A stretch of 48,143 bases of DNA from Magnetovibrio sp. (GTDB taxonomy: Bacteria; Pseudomonadota; Alphaproteobacteria; Rhodospirillales; Magnetovibrionaceae), in assembly GCA_028281525.1 (NCBI GenBank), contig JANQJR010000042.1, forward strand, positions 1-48,143. The letters run 5' to 3'. Below, piece by piece: positions 24,990 to 30,909 of this stretch. Positions within the stretch are counted from its first letter, which is position 1, and the number at the start of each line of letters is the position of its first letter. The notes below the pieces were generated by a model. That model had not been told where the DNA came from, did not search any database, and was given only the letters and a program-made list of their open reading frames with translations. A program made the position numbers and the translations under genes.

Positions 24990-25564
24990 GCGAACCGGAT
25001 ATTTTGCTGGTGATCGGGGCGCATCGGGAAGAGCTGGCCTTCGGTGACCGGGTGGCCGAAACGCTCGAGGTGCTCAGTGACATTCCGCCATTCTCGGTGC
25101 TGCGGATTCCCGAAGGACTTTCGGGCCGTCATCCTCGCTCGGACGAAGTCTACCGCACCGACGTGCAGCACCGGGAACTGTACCATCAGATCAAAGCGGA
25201 AGTCGGATCGCGGCGTCTGGTGATCGATCTCCACAGAGGCTTTGACGACCATGGGCCTTGCGCCGACATTTTCAGTGGCGACGACCAACTTTTGCGAACA
25301 ATCCAAAATCAAATTGATGACCAGGGGACGGACACAAAAGCCCGGGCCCTAAGTAGCGTTCGGTGCATCCAAATTGACCATTCTGAGCGGAACCAAGATC
25401 GTGCCATGATTTCCGCCTATACCCGCATTCCCCGTGAGGTTTGGGATGCTCCGTCATTCCGGTTTGTGGGCCTGGAGGTGTATATCCCCACCAGCGATGA
25501 TGGTCGGCAAACCGATTGGGTTTTCGCCGCCGATCTCCTCAAGACCATCATGCAAACCGTATGA
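24968..25564 (+). CDS. Putative zinc hydrolase with M14/aspartoacylase-like motifs
   Basis: About 198 residues and no firm family. It has GAHREE near residue 18, an H-x-x-E zinc pair as in succinylglutamate desuccinylase/aspartoacylase (M14-like), arginines in SGRHPRSDE, and a later IDLH giving the third zinc ligand. N-formylglutamate-amidohydrolase-like folds are an alternative. It may start at ATG 24968 or at GTG 24986, the latter giving a GTGA overlap with feoC. Being coupled to feoC it likely belongs to the feo transcript; a link to iron is not obvious. Confidence 0.5.
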   Translation: MDHARPVSEPDILLVIGAHREELAFGDRVAETLEVLSDIPPFSVLRIPEGLSGRHPRSDEVYRTDVQHRELYHQIKAEVGSRRLVIDLHRGFDDHGPCADIFSGDDQLLRTIQNQIDDQGTDTKARALSSVRCIQIDHSERNQDRAMISAYTRIPREVWDAPSFRFVGLEVYIPTSDDGRQTDWVFAADLLKTIMQTV

Positions 25565-25606
25565 AAGGGATGTGTTGACACGGCACCTTGGCCGAGTGCC
25601 CACATG

Positions 25607-25629
25607 TTGCAATTAATAATCATTTGCAA
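25607..25629. promoter_or_regulatory. Fur-type operator
   Basis: A TTGCAA at each end of a 23-bp site, with centre TTAATAATCAT. Its reverse complement matches the site at 20745 well. It lies downstream of the zinc-hydrolase-like gene and upstream of two small membrane-protein frames, the next transcription unit on the plus strand. Confidence 0.65.
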
Positions 25630-25693
25630 TTAAGAAAAGAATGATATTAAATGGGATCGTGTTCAGCGCTGGTGATGGACCGTGCATCCTTCG

Positions 25694-25786
25694 ATGCGGG
25701 GGCATGATGGGCTCGATCGCGCGATTATTCCGGTGCTGGTGATGTGGGTTTCAGTCGTACAGCTTGTGTTGGCTTGGGTGCGTTAG
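25694..25786 (+). CDS. Possible 30-residue membrane microprotein
   Basis: A short frame, MRGHDGLDRAIIPVLVMWVS and ten more residues, with one hydrophobic helix. It lies in an otherwise empty stretch (25565-25864) between a Fur box and the next gene. There is no clear ribosome-binding site and I know no family, so it is only a candidate. Very small membrane proteins do occur with Feo systems. Confidence 0.3.
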   Translation: MRGHDGLDRAIIPVLVMWVSVVQLVLAWVR

Positions 25787-25864
25787 GCGGATCCGGCTCC
25801 GGTGATTGCGTACACGCGGACACATGAGCTCAGGCCGTGCGGTGTGAACGGTAAAGGAGAGACC

Positions 25865-26089
25865 ATGTCCGGACTGAACAAAGACACCGTTTTGCCCCTG
25901 CAGGCTTCGCAGGAAAACTTGACGAGCAGACCGTCGACATATGCCAATCGGCATCCGTCCTACGGTTACGTCCAAGATTCAACGCCCAACTTTGTCGACC
26001 GGTGGTTTTACACCATCCTCGTCGTTGCGGCCGCACTGTGGTTGGTCATGACATTTCCTTGGGTAATCAGCCTTTGGGTAGAGCTGTAG
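25865..26089 (+). CDS. Small single-helix membrane protein in the iron block
   Basis: A 74-residue protein with a polar N-terminal ~45 residues and one C-terminal membrane helix (FYTILVVAAALWLVMTFPWV). ATG 25865 is chosen for the GGAGAG just upstream; a longer version from 25802 is less likely. I do not recognise a family. The Fur box at 25607 and convergence with the ParA/lysine-rich operon suggest an iron-regulated accessory membrane component. Confidence 0.55.
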   Translation: MSGLNKDTVLPLQASQENLTSRPSTYANRHPSYGYVQDSTPNFVDRWFYTILVVAAALWLVMTFPWVISLWVEL

Positions 26090-26123
26090 TATCGGTTCAT
26101 ATGAAATGACCGAGGCATCGGTG

Positions 26124-26510
26124 CTACGTGCGGCTTTTCGCGAACAGAAAAATACCCGCTGCCAAAACGGCAAGAACGCCAAGCCCCAATGCAGCCTGCT
26201 TTGAAAGGGGAGGACCTCCTGCCCGGCTGCGCTGACGGTTGCGCTGCGGCTGGGGTGAGGACGCGCCATGGTCGGGTTTCGGCTTGGCGGTTGGCGGAGG
26301 CTTGGCTGCGGTCTGTTTGGTTGCGGTTTTCTTAGGGGCGGCCTTCTTCGCGGTCTTTTTCGCAGTCGCCGCTTTTGTCGCCGTCCTTTTGGCTGTGGTT
26401 TTCCCTGGCGCGCTTTTTCGCGCCGGAGCTGTTTTGGCCGTAGCCTTGCGGGCTGTGGCCTTTTTGGGCTCCTCCGCATCCGTCAGAGTCAGCTTTGCGC
26501 GTTTGGCCAT
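26124..26510 (-). CDS. Lysine/alanine-rich tail-anchored protein coupled to ParA
   Basis: A 128-residue protein in three parts: a short N-terminal peptide AKRAKLTLTD; a long region of Lys, Ala, Thr and Pro repeats (TAKKTAKKAAPKKTATK type), like histone H1 tails; and a C-terminal hydrophobic helix (LGLGVLAVLAAGIFLF) followed by KSRT, so a tail anchor. The start overlaps the parA stop by one base (TGATG), and AAGGAG lies upstream. Lys-rich tails bind DNA, polyphosphate or acidic surfaces. As direct partner of a ParA ATPase it could be the adaptor that tethers a membrane-bound cargo to ParA on the nucleoid. This is inference; no homologue is known to me. Confidence 0.6.
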   Translation of the reverse strand: MAKRAKLTLTDAEEPKKATARKATAKTAPARKSAPGKTTAKRTATKAATAKKTAKKAAPKKTATKQTAAKPPPTAKPKPDHGASSPQPQRNRQRSRAGGPPLSKQAALGLGVLAVLAAGIFLFAKSRT

Positions 26511-27142
26511 CACGTCCACTCCTTCTCAATCCATGTCCACAAGGCGACGATTTCCCCCGCGGCTTTGCCCTTGGGTTCGAATTCCGTCACCGCTTGACCG
26601 CCGATGAGTGCGTGTCCCATGGCCGCACGGTGGGCGATGGCGACGGGACAAATCTTCAGGCCATAACCGGTCAGGGCTTCACGCGCTTCGCGTACGATCC
26701 CGGCTTCACCAAAGCGGGTGGGCGGCGGGCAGGCGTTGAGCACAATGGATGCCGGGGCCGAAACCGATTTGACGATGTCCACCGACGCACCGATGGCATC
26801 CAAATCGAACGTTGCCGGGCGCGAGGGCACCAAGGTCAAATCCGCCGTCGCCGCCGCCGTACGTCCGGCCGGTCCAGCGTGGGGGGCCGTGTCGACGACC
26901 AGAATGTCCACACCGTCATTGGCGGCTTGTTTTTGCGCGGCGGCAAGTTTTGCGGCCGTGGCGGCGATGATCTCTGGCCGATCGTCTTGGCGACGAAGGT
27001 TCCAGGTCACGGCGCTTTTCTGGGGATCGATATCCAACAGCACAACCCGTTTGCCTTTTTGGGCGGCGTGAACCGCCAAGTGGACCGCCAGGGTGGTTTT
27101 GCCCGTTCCGCCTTTCTGGGCCAACAGCGTCAGCGTTTTCAT
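26510..27142 (-). CDS. ParA/MinD-family ATPase
   Basis: A 210-residue ATPase with the deviant Walker A motif QKGGTGKTTL (signature lysine K10, catalytic K15), switch II DTAPHAG and Walker B-like LLDIDPQ. The small size fits cargo-positioning ParAs (McdA- or PpfA-like), not chromosomal ParA, which are longer. ATG 27142 gives MKTLTLLAQ; an upstream extension lacks family character. It is the fifth gene of a six-gene minus-strand unit with a P-type ATPase, two small membrane proteins and an HMA-like protein. No parB is nearby; the coupled lysine-rich membrane protein may act as its partner. Confidence 0.85.
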   Translation of the reverse strand: MKTLTLLAQKGGTGKTTLAVHLAVHAAQKGKRVVLLDIDPQKSAVTWNLRRQDDRPEIIAATAAKLAAAQKQAANDGVDILVVDTAPHAGPAGRTAAATADLTLVPSRPATFDLDAIGASVDIVKSVSAPASIVLNACPPPTRFGEAGIVREAREALTGYGLKICPVAIAHRAAMGHALIGGQAVTEFEPKGKAAGEIVALWTWIEKEWT

Positions 27143-27211
27143 ACTTCGAAACCTCCCCCCCATCGAATGACTTGTCCCGGTCGGCCCAACGGAAACGCGC
27201 AAAAAAGGTAG

Positions 27212-29332
27212 TCAGTCCGCTGCCCGCGTTCCGACCAGAGAACGCAACAAGGTGCCCACCGTGGTGCCGTTATGCAGCAGAGAGGACACCACCGGCGACG
27301 TCCAGCCCATGGACGCGGCCAGGAACAGGCCGGAATTCACCCCCACGGCGATGTTGAAGTTGGATTTGATCAGCTTCATGGTCGCGGTGCTGAGCTTGCG
27401 GACCTCGACGATCTCTTCCAACCGGTCGTCTGTGAGAATGACATCCGCGCTGGCCTGGGCAATGTCCGCGCCTTGCGGCATGGCGATGCCCACGTTGGCG
27501 TTGACCAGGGCGGGCGCGTCGTTGACGCCGTCGCCAACGAAGGCGACGGTGCGGCCCTGGTCCTTCAGTTTCAGGACGATGTCGGCTTTATCCTCGGGTT
27601 CCAACTCGGCGTAAACTTCGTTGATGCCCAGCTCTTGCGCCAAGGCCTCGGCCTTGGCCCTGCGATCCCCGGTGAGGATCGCAATATTCTGAATACCTTG
27701 CGTCCGCAATGCTTGAACGATGCCTTGCGCTTCGGGACGGAGACGGTCGCGCAGGCCCAAGATGCCGACCAGCTTTCCGTCCACGGCGGTATAGAGAAGG
27801 ATCAGACCTTCTTGTTCCATTTCGTGGATGTGTTTTTTGTGCCGCGCGACCTTGATGCCTTCGTGCTCTTCGAGGAAGTGGCGGCTGCCGATGACCACGC
27901 GTTTGTCATTGACTTCGCTGACCAGACCGTGGGCGACGATGAACTGCACATCCGAATGGCTGACGTGCGCCAGCTTTTCGTCGCGCGCTTTGGTCACCAC
28001 GGCGTGTGCGATGGGATGCGTGGAATGCTCTTCAATGGACGCCACCAACGCCAACAGTTCATTGGCGGGCCAGGTTTTCGGTGCGACGCTGCGCACGTCG
28101 ACCACATCCAGCTGACCGTATGTGAGGGTGCCGGTCTTGTCGAAGATGATGGTGTCGACCTCGGCCATGCGTTCGATGGCGCCGCCGCCCTTGATCAAGA
28201 TGCCCTGTTTGGCCCCCTTGTACATGGTGGACTTCATGGCCACGGGCGTGCCCAATTTCAGCGCACAGGAATAGTCCACCAGGAACACGGATGCCAAACG
28301 CGTCAGGTCGCGGGTGATGAGGAACGTGAGCGCGCCAAGCCCCAACGTGATCTTGATGCGTTGATTGGCTTCCTTTTCCGCGCGGATTTGGGTTTCCGAT
28401 TTGGTTTCCAGGGATTCGCGGATGAAGCGGGAAATGCGCGCCGTGGTGGTGTCGTCGCCGACCAGCACGGCGCGGATGCGCAGCCGCCCTTCCTCAACGA
28501 TGGTGCCGGACATGACGCGCGCTTGCGTTTCCTTGCGCACCGGCATGCTTTCGCCGGTGATGGTGGACTCGTTGACCAGGGCGGTGCCGGAAACGACTTG
28601 GCCGTCGGCAACGATGGTTTCGCCCGGCCCGACGACGACAATGTCGTTGGGCTGCAGGTCGTCCGTCGCCATTTCGATCAGTTCGCCGTCGACCTCGACC
28701 CAGGTCTTGGCCGGGGCGGGATGGAGGAGCTGGCGCAGCAGATCGGTGGAGGTGTCACTGGTCCAGGCCTCCAGCTGCTCACCCATGTGAATGAGAAAGT
28801 CCGTGCTGAGCGCGGTGAACCAATCGCCACGCGACGCGGCCAGACCGACAGCGACGCCGTCGAGCACTTCCACCGTGACGCCCCGGGTCAACAGGGACGT
28901 GACGCCTTCCAGGATCGTCGGTGCGATCACCACGCCCATGACGGCGGTTCTCAGCGCCGGCGGCATGAACGGTGTTGCCGCCAACGCCATGCCGCTCAAG
29001 GCCATATGGAAGAAGTGCCGCCCATCGGTATTGGCCACCAGCCTCGGCGCGGCGGCAGGATCCAATCGGTCCAAACGTTCGAGCACCAGGGCCTTGGTTG
29101 CCGGCCGCCCATCGTAGGTGACGATGATGGATTTGGCGTGTGGGTTGATGCGCACGGACTTGACGCCGTCCATACGTTCCAGGATCGAGGCGAAATAAGT
29201 CTTATCGCCGTTGGTGATATTCAACCACTTGAGCTTCACCCGCAACCGGCGGGGAAGTTCATGGACGATATGTACGTGATCGTACACGGTAGCGGCGATG
29301 ATCGCGTCCGTCGGCGGGTCTGGATTGAGCAT
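27212..29332 (-). CDS. P1B-type metal-transporting ATPase (FezB/CtpC-like)
   Basis: A 706-residue heavy-metal ATPase. The N-terminal domain (about residues 20-85) is HMA-like but has HELPRRLRVKLK in place of the CxxC loop. Then come paired helices, the actuator motif TGES, the ion-site helix DYSCALKLGTP (S-C where CPC is usual), DKTGT with D398, HP in STHPIAHA, GDGVND, and a last helix with HNGTT. The ion-site variant and modified HMA fit the P1B group that includes mycobacterial CtpC and ferrosome FezB, for which Mn, Zn or Fe have been proposed. With feo and Fur boxes around it, iron is my best guess. Follows the YtxH-like gene by 32 bp. Confidence 0.88.
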   Translation of the reverse strand: MLNPDPPTDAIIAATVYDHVHIVHELPRRLRVKLKWLNITNGDKTYFASILERMDGVKSVRINPHAKSIIVTYDGRPATKALVLERLDRLDPAAAPRLVANTDGRHFFHMALSGMALAATPFMPPALRTAVMGVVIAPTILEGVTSLLTRGVTVEVLDGVAVGLAASRGDWFTALSTDFLIHMGEQLEAWTSDTSTDLLRQLLHPAPAKTWVEVDGELIEMATDDLQPNDIVVVGPGETIVADGQVVSGTALVNESTITGESMPVRKETQARVMSGTIVEEGRLRIRAVLVGDDTTTARISRFIRESLETKSETQIRAEKEANQRIKITLGLGALTFLITRDLTRLASVFLVDYSCALKLGTPVAMKSTMYKGAKQGILIKGGGAIERMAEVDTIIFDKTGTLTYGQLDVVDVRSVAPKTWPANELLALVASIEEHSTHPIAHAVVTKARDEKLAHVSHSDVQFIVAHGLVSEVNDKRVVIGSRHFLEEHEGIKVARHKKHIHEMEQEGLILLYTAVDGKLVGILGLRDRLRPEAQGIVQALRTQGIQNIAILTGDRRAKAEALAQELGINEVYAELEPEDKADIVLKLKDQGRTVAFVGDGVNDAPALVNANVGIAMPQGADIAQASADVILTDDRLEEIVEVRKLSTATMKLIKSNFNIAVGVNSGLFLAASMGWTSPVVSSLLHNGTTVGTLLRSLVGTRAAD

Positions 29333-29364
29333 CAATTGCCAACCTTGTTCAGGAGTGACCTTAT

Positions 29365-29607
29365 TTAGGTGGCCGTTTCCCCGGTGGCGGTCTCTTCGGT
29401 GTCGTCTTCGGTGGCCACTTCGGCTTCGGCGTCATAGAAGCGTTCCTTCGCTTCTTCGATACCGGAACGCACACCGTTCACGGCGGTCGCCGCCGTTTTG
29501 AAAATGGCGTCCTGAACGGACTTGTTGGTCAACACGTATGTGGCTGCAGCTCCGATAACCATGCCGCCCCAAAAGCCGTTGGAACGGATAAAAGGTAAGT
29601 AATTCAT
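29365..29607 (-). CDS. Small YtxH-like membrane protein with acidic tail
   Basis: An 80-residue protein: a glycine-rich membrane helix (FWGGMVIGAAATYVLTN) as in YtxH-type proteins, an amphipathic segment, and an acidic tail (EVATEDDTEETATGE). AGGAG lies before ATG 29607. Small membrane proteins with acidic tails are a feature of iron-mineral compartments such as magnetosomes, but this is only an analogy. It sits between the MamC-like gene and the P-type ATPase in one operon. Confidence 0.6.
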   Translation of the reverse strand: MNYLPFIRSNGFWGGMVIGAAATYVLTNKSVQDAIFKTAATAVNGVRSGIEEAKERFYDAEAEVATEDDTEETATGETAT

Positions 29608-29664
29608 GTCGATCTCCTATCACATCAGTGAGTATTTCTGTGTTCCCGCTTGCAGGGGCTTGGC

Positions 29665-30066
29665 TCAGCCGGCGGCTTCGGCTTCAACTTCGACTTCGAT
29701 TTGCGCCGCACCGGCCTCTTCGACTTCTTTTTGTTGGGTCGCCTTGCGCGCGGACGCCAGAACGCCAATGCCCACCGCCGCCAAGGCGGCGAACCCGATC
29801 ACAGGGTGAACACGCACGACGTGCGCCGCCACGGATGCAGCGGCCATGGTACCCGCGCTCATCGCGCCGGAATTGAGGGTGTCTTGCACCGCTTCTTCCT
29901 CGGTGATTTCACCGGCCTTCACCTTGCCATAGTTGGTCACGCCGCTGGTCGCCATGCCCAGGATGGCGCCGAATGCGCCGGCGCTGGCGATGGTCGATGC
30001 CGGTGGGAAGAAATCCCCCGTCCGGGGCCTGTTCTTCATGGCGTCTTGAAACAATGAATATGCCAT
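29665..30066 (-). CDS. MamC-like two-helix membrane protein, copy 1
   Basis: A 133-residue protein with two glycine/alanine-rich hydrophobic segments (about 28-45 and 72-105) joined by a polar loop, GKVKAGEITEEEAVQDT. The same pattern, with AGAFGA before and SVAAHVVR after the loop, occurs in the 34468-34905 protein. Magnetosome protein MamC has a similar layout (two helices, a loop containing IT-x-x-EA-x-x-DT and an acidic end); this similarity is recalled and judged by eye. The C-terminus is acidic (EVEEAGAAQIEVEVEAEA). AAAGGA precedes ATG 30066. Likely a membrane component of an iron compartment. Confidence 0.6.
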   Translation of the reverse strand: MAYSLFQDAMKNRPRTGDFFPPASTIASAGAFGAILGMATSGVTNYGKVKAGEITEEEAVQDTLNSGAMSAGTMAAASVAAHVVRVHPVIGFAALAAVGIGVLASARKATQQKEVEEAGAAQIEVEVEAEAAG

Positions 30067-30105
30067 TTTTGTATCCTTTCCATGCGGCCAAACGCTGGGC
30101 TCGAC

Positions 30106-30426
30106 TTAGCTTTCCAAACGCTTCAAGACCAAGCGTGCGGCCTCTTCGTCCGGGCCAAAAAACGTATCCCACTCCCCGGCGCCGATGCGGGTCTTGTCGT
30201 AGGCGATCACGATGCTCAGCGCCATGGGATTGACCCTAATGTCTTCAATCCCGCTTAGGGACTCCACCCACGCCTCCAGCTTGCGGGCTTCTCCGTTCGC
30301 GAATTTCTGGATCGCGCCCTTGGCGACTTTCAAACGCAGCCGACCGGGGACATGGTGCGCCACTTTGAGAAACGAACGGTAGTTCAGCCAGTCCGCTTCG
30401 GGGTCTGGTGCCTTGGAAACGCTCAT
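30106..30426 (-). CDS. HMA-like small protein without CxxC (FezC-like)
   Basis: A 106-residue protein with a ferredoxin-like heavy-metal-associated pattern: a strand with VAHHVPGRLRLKV, a helix with WVESLSGIEDIRV, and a strand ALSIVIAYD. The metal loop GMxCxxC of classical HMA domains is replaced by H-V-PGR-L-R. The same motif is in the P-type ATPase N-terminus and in the 35134 protein. This type (HMA_2-like) accompanies ferrosome ATPases. First gene of the minus-strand operon. The Shine-Dalgarno is weak, so the start is approximate. Confidence 0.7.
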   Translation of the reverse strand: MSVSKAPDPEADWLNYRSFLKVAHHVPGRLRLKVAKGAIQKFANGEARKLEAWVESLSGIEDIRVNPMALSIVIAYDKTRIGAGEWDTFFGPDEEAARLVLKRLES

Positions 30427-30909
30427 GCATGGGGCCCTAAGTCAAAGATCGTTCAATTTGTAACCAGATAACCAAGCGTGTTGTGTCATCTTTTTGTAAT
30501 GGTATATTCTCAATTGAAATGCGTCAATAAGTCATTGATTTTAAATGTGAAAATCATTATCAATGAAAATTGCGTCGCATTTGCAACAAAGGTCAGCACC
30601 GCAGCAATTGCGAGCAATTCTCAACTTGATGCGGCGAACGTCAAGTTAAATCTCAACGATCCATAGACTTTTGCTTGGCGCATTTCTGACAGGGCGCGTT
30701 TTGGATATTGCGAATGGTTCTCAACAATGCTTTGATCGGGGCCGTTCGTTTCGCTAGGGTCGGATCGTCTTAGGTGGGATCACGTTCGTGTTTCCGCCTA
30801 AGACGTGAATCCGTCCCTAATCTACGTGTTAGAGGGCGATACACGGATGAGGTTGGCGCTCATATACATCACCCTCATCCGATCGCACTCTAGAGCAGGA
30901 GGCTTAAGC
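30427..30909. promoter_or_regulatory. Divergent control region with three Fur-type boxes and a REP-like palindrome
   Basis: No convincing gene in 483 bp. Three iron-box-like sites are seen: AAAATCATTATCAATGA (30550-30566), TTGCGAGCAATTCTCAACTT (30608-30627) and TTGCGAATGGTTCTCAACAA (30708-30727). They lie between the divergent minus-strand operon (HMA-like to lysine-rich protein) and the plus-strand peptidase gene, so both sides are probably iron-controlled. From 30813 on the stretch is occupied by a repeat element described separately. Confidence 0.6.
30813..30893 (+). repeat. REP-like palindromic repeat, copy 1
   Basis: An 81-bp element, 90% identical (73 of 81) to the inverted copy at 43679-43759. 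The core hairpin is CGGATGAGG with CCTCATCCG, against CGGATTAGG with CCTAATCCG in the other copy: a paired change that keeps the stem. Extended arms (TTAGAGGGCGAT and ATCGCACTCTAG) pair again outside. Typical of repetitive intergenic palindromes of alphaproteobacteria. Confidence 0.8.

Noticed and set aside
27272-29368. A long open frame (about 698 codons) on the plus strand across the P-type ATPase gene
   Set aside because: It is antisense to a gene with all P-type ATPase motifs, and its product is Gly/His/Asp-rich without domains, as expected from GC-rich antisense codon positions.
30478-30666. A 62-codon frame in the control region between the divergent operons
   Set aside because: No ribosome-binding site, lies over the Fur-type boxes, and shows no family or membrane pattern.
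30805-30909. N-terminal extension of the M28 peptidase by 35 residues
   Set aside because: The extra part is the translated REP-like repeat; the GTG at 30910 has AGGAGG and begins a normal signal peptide.
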